DNA of 22,500 nucleotides from Symbiodinium natans (taxonomy: Eukaryota; Sar; Dinophyceae; Suessiales; Symbiodiniaceae). The position numbers and the translations under genes are program-made. The notes under the pieces are model-generated. The model searched no databases and was not told the DNA's origin. It was given only the letters and a program-made list of their open reading frames with translations. The stretch spans positions 1-22,500 of the forward strand of contig CAJNDS010000106.1 of assembly GCA_905221605.1 (NCBI GenBank), written 5' to 3'. Each line of letters starts with the position of its first letter. Within the stretch, counting starts at the first letter, position 1. Of this stretch, positions 1 through 10,300 are shown piece by piece.

Positions 1-1300
1 CCCCCCCCCCCCCCCAACACAAGAAAAACCGCCTCCCCTTACCCCCCTCCTCCTCCCCCCCGCAAAAAAGACGCAAAGAACAACCTCTGCAAAAATGATC
101 CTCTGACCACCTATGACATACACGCAGCAATCCTAGGCCTAGTAAGCACATCTCCGTGTACACCCGACGTGACTGCACCAGTTGAGCTCGAACCCAAGAC
201 TGCCCCGAGCTTCGGCAGCATGAAGTGAGACGAGCCACAGCAATCTGAAGCCAGAATGCAAACATATAGAGTGCTCCAAGCACTCCGAAATGAAAAATTC
301 CTCAGGTGTCTGGCCAGGAGGAGATACGTGAGATGATGAACCGAAGAACGTAGGAATTGGTAGGAATTGAAGACTAGGGAGTTCGGGTAGTCTGGGATCG
401 ATGCTATTGAAATACTTCGGATATGTCTTGCACACCTATGTCCACAAGTTGTCCAAGCGTCTTGTAGGCCAGAGCACGCGTCGCAAGAATCCCCAGCTCT
501 GTCGCTCCTGGTAGAACGCTATGGCGATTGAAGCCACCAAGCTCAGAAGCTGCGCCTGAGGGTGAAGTTGACAAATGTACCACATGTGATGGAACAAAAC
601 ACGCAAAATTGCACGTGGCGGAAGATAGCAGGAGGGCAAAACCATCCCGATGAACGTCGACGTCGTAACGCTTCGCTAAGTTGTCCATCATTGTGCAGCA
701 CGAGGAGCGAAAAACTGAATGCTGGCAAAGCTTGCACGTCCTTACTCCCAGAACGGCAAGTGATAAACAGGGAGTTCGGGAACCATTTTCCAGCTGTTCA
801 CTGTCCAACCCATTCACTGCACACCTGATCTCCATGCCCACAACAGCAAGCCCTAAACCCTAAACCCTCATGTAGCAAGCCCAGGCTGGTCATAGTTCCA
901 GCCAAAGGTCCCACACTATGCCGGAGGTCATGCTTGTAGTTATCTCGCATCAGATACTCAGCAGCTGCCGCAATTGAGTACAGCCTTGGCAGCTGCTCCC
1001 AAGTGCAGGGATGGTGGTAGGTCGGTTGGCGCGTGGGCAGAGATCTTACGTGATACTCAGGTCAGAACGTGATAAGCATCATCGTGCCGGTCTTGTACCT
1101 GCGCTGATCCCAGAACCTCGGAAGGACATCGATGAAGTAGCACATATCACCCTCAACAAGCAAAGGCAGGATGGACCCAGCAGATCACAGGCATGCCTCT
1201 TCAGTCTGTCCAGCGCATGCAACTCTCCACCATCGTAGTGATAGTCTCCATCGCCTGTGCGCAGGCCCTGGTCATCCCGATGTTAGCCAATCCTCCTCAA
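1..1300. other. No recognisable gene; C-rich edge and unique sequence
   Basis: The first 60 bases are C-rich (a run of 15 C at the edge). From 139 to 841 the minus strand has overlapping open frames of up to 145 codons, none with a family signature; one small patch (about 505-553) encodes AQLLSLVASIAIAFYQE after a CTCAG|G acceptor-like site, a possible membrane helix. I cannot support a gene here. Confidence 0.4.
850..868 (+). repeat. Short CCCTAAA array
   Basis: About 2.7 copies of CCCTAAA, of the plant/alveolate telomere type, far from any visible chromosome end. Confidence 0.7.
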
Positions 1301-1320
1301 GTGCACCCAGCACCCCATGC

Positions 1321-1376
1321 CCCTAAACCCTAAACCCTAAACCCTAGACCCTAAACCCTAAACCCTAAACCCTAAA
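1321..1376 (+). repeat. Interstitial telomere-type array (CCCTAAA, 8 units)
   Basis: Eight units with one CCCTAGA variant. Flanking sequence repeats CAGCACCCCATGC on both sides (1308-1320 and 1379-1391), a 13-bp direct repeat, as if the array had been inserted there. Confidence 0.85.
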
Positions 1377-1501
1377 TCAGCACCCCATGCTGCCAAGAAG
1401 CTCTCGGCCCCTTCAGTAGCCGAGCTCAGGAGGTCCTGTGCGCATGCCAGTCACTCAGCAGTTCGACCACCGCAGCTGCCTGCTTCCCCTGCTCTACTTG
1501 G

Positions 1502-1643
1502 AGGTTCATGGTACTTAGTAACCCAACTAAAAACTGTACTGATATCCCAATTACAACCCTATCAGGGTACTTAAGGGGCTTATATGTGGGTTGTAACTAC
1601 ACGCATAATGGGTTACTCAGTACGTACCCTGAACCTCCAAGTA
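1502..1643. mobile_element. MITE-like inverted repeat, GGAGGTTCATGGTACTTA family, copy A
   Basis: Begins GGAGGTTCATGGTACTTAG and ends GTACCCTGAACCTCC, an imperfect terminal inverted repeat. The inside contains AAGGGGCTTATATGTGGGTT, shared in inverted form with the other copies (AACCCACTTATAAGCCCCTT). No coding capacity. At least two more copies lie in the window (16207 and 16977). Confidence 0.7.
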
Positions 1644-2225
1644 ATCTTGGCGAGGCACACGACAGCGTGACATTCCCCTGCAGGCCTCTTCCTCCTCACA
1701 CACCAGAGACGCTTTCCGGTAGCCCTCATCATCTGAATCAGCCATGGCAAAGACGGAGGGCGGATGTTTCGGAAGCTTTGAGCATGCATGGCACAGGGAG
1801 GTGCGCAGCCGACCATGTCAGGGCCACTAGCTCAGAGCTGTTGTCAGTAGGAAGACTACACTTCACCCAAATGATCGCCACTCCACGTTTTCGCCTGCAT
1901 ATTGCGCACTTTATGAAAGCGATGCTGACCAAATCATCAGCAGGCCGCCGTTTAAGGCATGGGGTGTTCCGGGTGCACCACATCAGCGGAAACATCGCCT
2001 CTACAGAGTGGAGATTATCGCTGCGGCCTTTCAGGTGACGCTTGGGCAGTGGAGGCCAAACATCGTGCGGGTAGCAGGGTGGACGCTCTGGGAAGTTTCT
2101 TTGGCTAGGTCTGCACGCCCGGCGGATTGATGACACCAACACGAAAGATACTTCCACATCAATACCAACTCCAAAACCGCCACACCACAACATGAAGCTG
2201 TTATTGGAAGGAGCCTGGGGCGGAG
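1644..2225. other. Unassigned stretch with open frames on both strands
   Basis: Both strands are open for over 450 nt here (plus 1508-2038, minus 1738-2193). The plus frame starts inside a MITE-like element, arguing against it. The minus frame has a Cys/Arg-rich product without a motif I know. Left unassigned. Confidence 0.35.
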
Positions 2226-2272
2226 TAGGGTTTAGGGTTTAGGGTTTAGGGTTTAGGGCTTAGGGTTTAGAG
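2226..2272 (-). repeat. Interstitial telomere-type array (TTTAGGG)
   Basis: Six to seven TTTAGGG units with one CTTAGGG. Plus strand reads TTTAGGG. Confidence 0.85.
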
Positions 2273-2392
2273 TATGGTCTAGGTAAGCTATTGGTCGCAC
2301 GAGCCAAACAAGCCCGGCACGCGCCGCTCACGTGGACACCTCTAAGGTACGGTTGGCGGACAGTCAGGCTTCGGGGTGCCCGTTGACACTGA

Positions 2393-2489
2393 CCCCTAAA
2401 CCCTAAACCCTAAACCCTAAACCCTAAACCCTAAACCCTAAACCCTAAACCCTAAACCCTAAACCCTAAACCCTAAACCCTAAACCCTA
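2393..2489 (+). repeat. Interstitial telomere-type array (CCCTAAA, about 13 units)
   Basis: About 13 perfect tandem units, among the longer pure arrays in the window. No coding sequence adjoins it that I can recognise. Confidence 0.9.
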
Positions 2490-3000
2490 CATCTCAAAGA
2501 ATGATATGGGAGGCCGGTCTGATTTTGCTGATTCTCAGCCAACTTCTACTAGCCGACCCACCTCATGCACGAAGCCTGCCTGTCCACCTTGAAGCATCTT
2601 GCACTCGTTCCCTTTCACATGGCGCCATCTATACTGCTGTGTCACTGCTTCTGTGGGCCCGAGAGCAAGGAGGACCAGAAAGCTCGGAAAGCAGGTCAGC
2701 TCTTCAGTTGCCAACATGCCGTCTTAAAAGCTCCGAGCTTACTCTGGCTGAGGCGCTCGAGAAGCAACCTTTAAAATGCCAAAATTGGCATCACTGCAGC
2801 CTCGTCGGGTTCACGCCTCAACGTTTCAAGTGCGCGGCAAACAATCACCAGGTTTGATGGGCTGTGGTCACTGGTCACCTATAATCTGTATTGTCATACT
2901 ATATAATGACAGTCTAAGCACTAAGAACGCAACACTATTGCAACATAATAACGCGAAATATTCTTAAATTGTTGCTCAGTTAGGTTTAACTCCGGGTCCC

Positions 3001-3115
3001 GGGCATTGTCAGACCCACCTCGACGCAGCCAAGCGCTGCCAAACACTGCGAAGGCTATGCAGCTCAGCACTACCGCAAAGTAAGTCGCAAGCTCTTCTCC
3101 ATCATCCACCATTCC
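3001..3115 (-). CDS. Possible exon for a membrane helix, S5-like (candidate further channel repeat)
   Basis: Minus-strand stretch encoding EELATYFAVVLSCIAFAVFGSAWL. This contains one clear transmembrane helix whose IAFAVFGSAWL end resembles S5 of the two channel repeats (IVCILFSSSLWI). Upstream (3361-3400) the same strand encodes SALPGSVLL, like the SxLPG that opens S5 in both repeats. No filter, pore Trp-Trp or S4 was found nearby, so membership of a third repeat is unproven. Confidence 0.25.
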
Positions 3116-3624
3116 TCTCGAATCGCTTAGCGAACTTAAACAGCTGCTGCCTCAAGCAGCCGAATTTTGGGAAGTTGGGAGGCAAACCGTCAAACAAAGA
3201 GCTATGCGTTCTCCGGTGGCGTCTTCAAAGACCTTTTCGAAACAGTGGGGGCTCCAAGGGTATCTAGAGGAGACACCCGCCATCACTTTGGGGTCGTTGA
3301 TGCCAACAAAATCATGTGTGAGCCTGTTGCAGCTTTCATATGGTGTGTGCAAATTCAAGTAGAAGAACCGAACCAGGCAAAGCTGAGAATGCCAGCAACC
3401 TGACCTGAGGGTCACAAGTCACAACCCGTAAATTCTTCAATGTCGCCCCTGACTTGGCAGTTGCCAGCTGTTTTCTCCAAGCGGGCCTCCATTGTCATGT
3501 GATTCAAGAACCGACAAGAAGCTAGTCCAGTATGGCCTCGAACCCAGCCTTTGGATGCTCCAAAGTTCCACAAGAGAGGAGCCCTAAAGCTTCCCCTCGC
3601 CCCGGCTTCCTCCACATTGGAGGC

Positions 3625-3748
3625 TTTGAATAGAAACCAAACTTATAGACGTAAAGGTCCGTCCATGGGGACTCAAAAGGAAGGTACAAGCCACCCAAAA
3701 AGGAAAAGTTACGACAGCGATAGTCATAACTACCCATGAACCTCCAAG
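3625..3748. mobile_element. Possible diverged relative of the GGAGGTTCA element
   Basis: The right end reads ACTACCCATGAACCTCCAAG, matching the family terminus in inverted orientation, and CTTATAGACG and GTCCATGGGGACTC lie inside. The left terminus is not clear, so this is either a worn copy or a solo end. Confidence 0.35.
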
Positions 3749-4308
3749 ACACGCACATGCTGGAATGAGTTCAACGGCCTAACCTGCCAGGAAAAATCCC
3801 GGGGCCCTCCTCTGTCCGAAGACTGTAAACCCCCCGCCCCAAAAGGTCAAGACTCCCTAAGCTGGCGACTCCGATTCGGACCCGTAGACAAACCTTCTAT
3901 GCGCTTTGTAGATTTTGAGTCCAGGGGCCGGCTATTCTTTCCATTCTTGTGTTACAAAGATGCACGTGCCTGCATGTGTACACCTGTGGCAGACGCGTGT
4001 ATGCCCACATGTGTGTGCGTGCGTGACGGTGGCCAAAAAGCCGCCTTATAACAGTGTCTTACGCGACTCAGCAAAAAAAGTAGGTTTTGAATCTCACGCC
4101 ACAGTGATTGCTCCACTCGCAGAATCCTGAGTAGTGAAGAACAAACATGACACCAAAACTATCGCTGCGTAGATGTTCAGACGGGCCGAGGCGGTGACGT
4201 GCGCTTACAAACAGCATCATTCTGACTTTGCGTGTTTAGGTTACGGTTGTGATCATGATTCCACTTTGGCTCTCACGAACGTCAAGGCTGTGTGAAGTGT
4301 TCTTAGGG

Positions 4309-4425
4309 GCCCAAAAAGCCACATAAACATAAGGATCCTACTATTGGGGTCTAAGGGCCCCTATAAGGGGGATTCCGAAAAAACAACTGTTTGTAGGATC
4401 CTTATGTTCATGTGGTTTTTTGGGC
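4309..4425. mobile_element. Inverted-repeat element with 33-bp arms
   Basis: Left arm 4309-4341 and right arm 4393-4425 are inverted copies with 2 mismatches (GCCCAAAAAGCCACATAAAC versus the complement GCCCAAAAAACCACATGAAC, then ATAAGGATCCTAC in both). The 51-bp centre contains CTAAGGGCCCCTATAAGGGG. Non-coding and MITE-like. Confidence 0.7.
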
Positions 4426-4567
4426 ACCCCCCTTGCTTTTCAAATGTTGCATGTGCAAACATATTTCGCATCCGGTCTTCGACAATTGCTGCATCCCCCA
4501 GGCCTGCACGCTGAGCGGCTTTCCGTCGCCTGCAAGCATGACCAGCTCTGGACTGCCACTTTACAGG

Positions 4568-4796
4568 CGGTTTAGGGCTTAGGGTTTAGGGTTTAGGGTG
4601 TGTAGGGTTTAGGGCTTAGGGCTTAGGGCTTAGGGCTTAGGGTTTCGGGTTTAGGGTTCTCCGCAGGCATGTCCAGCCCTCTTGACTTGAACGGCACGCG
4701 CGGACTAGAAACCAGGCTGGATGACTTGGGGTTTAGGGTTTAGGGTTTAGGGGTTTAGGGTTTAGGGTTTAGGGCCGGGTTTAGGGTTTAGGGTAA
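4568..4796 (-). repeat. Two degenerate TTTAGGG arrays
   Basis: 4568-4659 mixes TTTAGGG, CTTAGGG and TTTCGGG units; 4729-4795 mixes TTTAGGG and TTTAGGGG. About 70 bp of unique sequence separates them. The variants suggest older arrays than the pure ones. Confidence 0.8.
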
Positions 4797-5587
4797 TGCT
4801 TGTCAAGCACCTGTCTGAACCTGTCTGATTTCAGGGTCGTTCTAAGTGCCATCAGATACCCCACAATCCAGTAGGTGGCACCTCCTCTCAGCAGCCAGAG
4901 CTGTCGGCGATTTGCTGCGGGGGCTTGTTCGGTCTCAGCTTCCAACAGTGGAGCAACGCACATTGCCCGTTCCTATGGGGGATTTGCGAACATATGGGAC
5001 CCCCAACACAAACGCCCCAAATAGTAGGATCGCCTTAATTAGCCAATATCGGAAACCCAGAATGTGGCTGCATGGAGCTGGGATCCTGGCTTACTCGGCC
5101 GGGAAGTCCGTCCTGCCACATACGCAACAACCCGAAGCAAAACCACGGGCGCCTGCCTCGATGCCTTGGGAGGTGCTTGGCTTCAGAGGTTCTTCATAGG
5201 GAATGGGGGCATGAGGTGCCCTATACAATCCAGGGGTGAGACTGAGCGCGCCTCCTGCTCGATGGCACGACCCAAAGCCTCACAATGAGTGAGGGTGGCT
5301 GCCCTGCTTAGGGTTTAGGAGCTAGGGCTTAGGGTTTGGGGGGATCTGGCTAGTGTATCGGGGGCTCTGCAGCGAAGTCTTGTGCGACCAACACCTAAAC
5401 CGGAGCATTGCTTGAGCAACCATTCTTCTGCGGCTGCTTCTGCACACCATGGGGGGTTGAACACGTCGCGGCAATGTGGGGGGTTTAAGTGCAACGGCGC
5501 TCAAGCTTACAGTTCTTGCTACCCGTCCAGCTTGGCGAACAGCAATGCAGGGCTACAGATTCTACTAATACTATTCTTGAGTTAACA

Positions 5588-5645
5588 CATATATATATAA
5601 TCTATAGATTATATATATATATATATATGTATAGCTATATTGTAC
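5588..5645. repeat. TA dinucleotide microsatellite
   Basis: ATATATATAATCTATAGATT followed by (AT)n, partly palindromic around TCTATAGA. Flanked by unique sequence. Confidence 0.8.
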
Positions 5646-5855
5646 TATGTCATTATGTCATTATATTATTTGCGTATTGAACTATTATAGCAATGAGCTA
5701 AGCGTATAGGCCTTAGGGCACGGCAGAGCCAAAGGAAGACAGCAATCCCTTTCACCGCGCTTGGCCCTGGTCAAATCCGTTTACGCAGTGAAACCGCAGG
5801 GCCTTAGGCCGAGCTTGGACTGAAAAGATAAAGGAAACCCGCCCAAACATGGACT

Positions 5856-5942
5856 GTTTAGGGTTTAGGGTTTGGGGCTAGGGTTTAGGGTTTAGGGCTA
5901 GGGTTTAGGGTTTAGGGCTAGGGTTTAGGGTTCAGGGTTTAG
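5856..5942 (-). repeat. TTTAGGG array with higher-order 20-bp period
   Basis: After a GGGGCTAGGG unit, the block TTTAGGGTTTAGGGCTAGGG recurs three times. This regular higher-order unit indicates amplification after the GCTAGGG variant arose. Confidence 0.8.
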
Positions 5943-7191
5943 CTGCCCATGCACACTGCCATGCACATTGATCCTGTCGTAGGATGCTGCGGGGTTCCCA
6001 GCTTTCGAATTCATAACTGGAGTGACGCACGCTCTGCATTGTTTAAAAGGCATACCTCAGATGACAAGTGCAGTGATTCAGCAACTCACGAAAAAGCGAC
6101 GGATGTGCACCGAAACGGCCGAGGCGCTGCTTCTTTCATGCTGCCTGAGGCAGGGAAGATACACTCTGGCAGGGCAAAAATTAGGATAGGGGTGTCCCCA
6201 TATATTTTCCTCTTATGATGATGTCCAATAAGCGTGGATGTCCTGATTAAAAGCTTATGCTTCTGTCCTTTTTGGGGCCCCTATACGGGACGGAAGGCGA
6301 AGAAGTGACACAGCTGCAACGGTTTTTGCGAGGGTCGAACCAAAACTTGGCCTTTTCCCAGGTAGACGCAGCTCTTTGAGCAGGCATGAGCGGGATATGC
6401 CAAGAGTGTCATTTCTTGGAGAGATCAGCGGAGAGTTGCACTGTAAGAAGAAGTCATGACACTTCACAATCAGTGGTTTCCCCAAGTACAAGCTGCGACG
6501 CACGCCTCACCAAGGACATTTGTGGAGCTGAGACCCTACAGAATGTCCGAGAACCAAACCCGGTGACCGAGACCAGCTTCGAAAAGGGAATCAAAAACGA
6601 CGAACTGCCGCTGCGCGGTCTGGGGAAAAGGAGCAGGTCGGCAGGGCGGAAAAGGCAGCAGCAGCACGACTTCGTCTTGATTTTCCCCCATTGTTCAAGC
6701 ATCACAAAAAACTGTTAATGAATGACTTCGTGCCCTGACTGTAGCCGTTCGCCTATGCGACAGCTAACTGAACTTCCGACACGATGCTACAAAAAGAGCA
6801 GGGCAGACATAACCTGTGTTGCAATTCCTGTCTGCCAGCCTAAACCTTTGTGCAACTGGGCTAATAAGCTCTACCACCTCAAACCCTAAACCCCAAACCC
6901 TATAAGCCCTGTAGAATGCAGATCCCCTCCCCTGTCGAATACCCCCTCCATCCTGGAACTCTGGTGCCATACTCTGAGGTTTGTTTCATGGTCCCTTAAC
7001 ATGGGCCCTTACTTGGGGAGCCCTTATTTGCCCCTTCTACACCCTACGAAACCGGAGGGCCCCACTCTTCGCAACCCTTGAAAGAAGGCAAGAGACCATA
7101 TTAAAGGGAACATGCAACTACCCTTAGACAGACACTGCCGCAAACTCCCCAAAAGCGCTGGCCTGTCCGTTCCACTGTGGGAACTGCCTTT

Positions 7192-7244
7192 TTAAGGCAC
7201 GGCCTGTCGACCAGTGTGCAAGACGAAATTGCACATCGACCGAG
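7192..7244 (-). CDS. Possible terminal exon after S6 of repeat II
   Basis: Acceptor TTTTGCAG|CT in the phase left by the previous exon, encoding RSMCNFVLHTGRQAVP and then TAA. It would give a very short cytoplasmic C-terminus (TIV-ARSMCNFVLH, loosely like the VxxNFxxFY that ends Kv S6). Chosen only on phase and position; further coding exons below 7190 are possible. Confidence 0.3.
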
Positions 7245-7289
7245 CTGCAAAAGGCATGACATCCATGAGAGCATGGCAGCAACCCTTGC

Positions 7290-7329
7290 CTACAATTGTG
7301 AGTTTGATCGCCACCAACACAATCCCTGC
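7290..7329 (-). CDS. Repeat II exon 14: S6
   Basis: A 40-nt exon, CGCTCAG|GCA...TTGTAG|GC, encoding AGIVLVAIKLTIV. Completes S6 as SFYAGIVLVAIKLTIV. The hinge Pro pair of Kv channels is absent, and a Lys sits at the gate position where repeat I has Pro. Confidence 0.7.
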
Positions 7330-10300
7330 CTGAGCGCATGCACACCCGGCCCACTGCACGCTCTTGCATGGCGGATGCTTCTGGGATCGACGCAAAGTAT
7401 CAAAGAAGAAGCTGGGCGTGGGGCATAAAAGGATCCGATTGCTGTGAGTCTTCCCAGCGTTGTTGTCGGATATTCATCCCCTGGGACAGCTGCATCATTG
7501 TTGGCGTAGAGATTTCGGCAACGCGCAGTCATGAGGCACATGTACAACAGCACCAAATGCCAAGTCTGCAAATGCTGTGGCAACCCTAACCCTAAACCTT
7601 GAACCTTATGGTTGCCACCAGGGCACCATAACCAACAGTAGTAGCCTCGGTTCGAAGGGCATGCGCTGGGGTGGCACTTGGGTCGGTTTAAGATTTAGGG
7701 TTTAGGGTTGCTGTCCTCTCCTCTCTTTTTAGCACGAGGCAGACTCAGGTAGAGTTCAGGCCAGGTTGCAGTGACAAAGAACCACCAGAAGCAATGAGAG
7801 ATTGAAGTAAAAGGCGTGGGCTCCACACCTGAGATGGAGACCCTAACCCTAAACCCTAAACCCTAAACCCTAAACCCTCTTAGGAGGCATGGGCCACATC
7901 AGAACGCAGGCGTAAGTGCGCACGGCTCTTGTCAGCAGTCCTTGAGGTGGCTGACCCAAGCCCCAACATGTGATGCAATCGACTCTGGCTTCGCTGCTCC
8001 GAACCCTAGATAGGGTTTAGGGTTTAGGGTTTAGGGTTTAGGGTTTAGGGTTTAGGGTTTAGGGTTTAGGGTTTAGGGTTTAGGGTTTAGGGTTTAGGGT
8101 TTAGGGTTTAGGGTTTAGGGTTTAGGGTTTAGGGTTTAGGGTTTAGGGATTAAACTCACTGCCTTTGCCTCATGGCCGTGCTTCTCGCAAAGACTGGCGA
8201 TGGGTGTCTACGAGTTATCTCCCTCCATCCTGCCCCCCCTTTTCGTGGCACCCATACCAAGGTGCCATAGCCATATTTCCTTAGCTCTCTGCCATGCAAA
8301 ACCGCCAGGTTCAATTGCAACAAAAAAGCAAGCGTCATCAAGCTGAAACAGCCCAGAGACTCCAAAACCCCTTAATTAAGGAATATACCTTAAATTATAG
8401 TAGGATCCCTAATATGATTTAAGGTATATTCCTTAATTAAGGGGTTTTGGAGTCTCTGGGAGATGCACAATGCCACACTGCATGATTGCCACCATGCATC
8501 GTAGGTCTAACGTAGACCCCAAGCGGGTACTCATTTGGGAACGCGCTGACAGAATACTCCCTGGGAAAATTGACTCTCCGGTGTCTGAACAGCGAATGAC
8601 TTGACTCCGCGTAGGTGGCACTGCCGCTGCTCATGACCCACAGTTCTGCGGCGGCCAAGCAACGTCCCCTCCGAGATCCAAAGGCTGGAGGAGAAGAGAA
8701 TGCACACAATGCTCGTCAAGGAGAACACCGATAGGATTCCAGGCAAGGAGTCCCTGCATCCATTAGCGTGTGCGATGTAAAAAAGGTGTGGCAAGGTCAG
8801 GCTGCTAGACAGAAGATGCACCCTAAACCGTACACCCTAAACCCTAAACCCTAAACCCTAAACCCTAAACCCTAAACCCTAAACCCTGTATGAAGCTTCG
8901 TCAAGCCCGGCCCGACGATGTTGATGATCATCTCCACACCTTCGTACACGCTTCTTCTTGGTGAAGCAAAGGCTGCAGATCATGCCCAAGACATCCAAAG
9001 ACTGGCTGGCTCTAGGGAATGAGGGAATTCGGGCCCTTAATATACCCTTTAAGGGATTCTGTAAGGGCCCGTTTTAAGGCCCTTTATATACCCTTAAGGG
9101 ATTCTGTAAGGGCCCTCTTATACCCTTTAAGGGATTCTGTAAGGGCCCTCATTCCCTCCTTCCCTACGAAGAACCAGCCAGCAACACGAGGCTCAGACCA
9201 TCCCGCAGCTTCGGGGATTTCATCAATCGAAACCTGATGTAGGGTTTAGGGTTTAGGGTTTAGGGTTTAGGGTTTAGGGTTTAGGGTTTAGGGTTTAGGG
9301 TTTAGGGTTTAGGGTTTAGGGTTTAGGGAAGCGACATGGCTCCACTGCACCCGCCAACATCTTGCTTCTACACGACGAACCTCCCCATGCATGGCGAAGG
9401 AAAAACGCAAAGTAGCCGGGCAGTCGAAACTCGGAAATGCTGCAGCTAAACTGTGTGACTGTCCGTTGCACTCCCTGTCACGCCCCCCATCGCCAAGACA
9501 AGCAGCACCCGGACCAGCCGCAGCACTCGAAGCGCAGCGGTGCTCCCCTGGTACAAGCCGCCTCATGACTCGGGAAAGTATGCAGATGTGAAACCCCAAA
9601 CCCTGAACCCTGAACCCTAAACCCTAAACCCTAAACCTCTACTCCTCCGAATTTGTAGCGACACATGGGCCTCTTGCGGAGAATGGGCAGGAGCCAATGC
9701 TGAAGGAGCCGGGCAGGGCTCAGGATGCGTACCAAGAGGCTGAGAGAGACGTAGTACGGTGCAATGGCGAAAAAGTCCACCAGGTTCAGCACTTGTACCG
9801 CCTGAGCTTCAAGAAGCGCCAAGACTTGCCAGCTTCGTGCAGTGACCCTAAACCCTAAACCCTAAACCCTAAAACCCTAAACCCTAAACCGCCCTTGTTC
9901 TTCAAAAGTGCCTGCGATTCGATGCTCTGCTGACCAGGCACATACTTCCAAGTCATCCTGAACGGGCCGACCTTAGAACGGTTTGCACCCACTCCACGAT
10001 GCCCTATAACTACTAGTTGCTTGAGAACCCCAGCAAAATATCAATAAGACTTATCCCAATATGATACTTACTAATAAGGGGGGGGGGGGTTGTTAAGCGG
10101 CAAAGGGCGGATCATGATGCCCTCATTCCTTGGGGATTCACTTGTTTGGCTGTCTGGGTGCCGCACGTCCTTCTCATCTAAGCCGATGTCTTTAGGCGAT
10201 GCACGATGCACCTGCTGCGAAGCCCCACGAACTCTGACTCAAAGCCAACGCACAGTCTTTGGATAAGTCAGCACCAGATGTTTGCAGGCTGAGTTCAGGG

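Larger units (their letters stand above)
3420..7190. other. No recognisable gene; unique sequence with repeats
   Basis: Apart from the inverted-repeat and telomere-type elements listed separately, I see no named protein on either strand. A minus-strand frame at 4781-4963 reads ATYWIVGYLMALRTTLKSDR and could be an exon, but has no family match I can justify. If the channel gene continues past repeat II, its remaining exons would be here. Confidence 0.4.

Noticed and set aside
404-841. A 145-codon minus-strand frame as a gene
   Set aside because: Two other frames of the same strand are also open here and none shows a motif. I could not choose one honestly.
1508-2038. A 176-codon plus-strand open frame
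   Set aside because: It starts inside a MITE-like element, has no recognisable motif and overlaps another open frame on the minus strand.
9012-9160. CRISPR array
   Set aside because: The repeats are contiguous and partly palindromic without unique spacers, in a eukaryotic intron.
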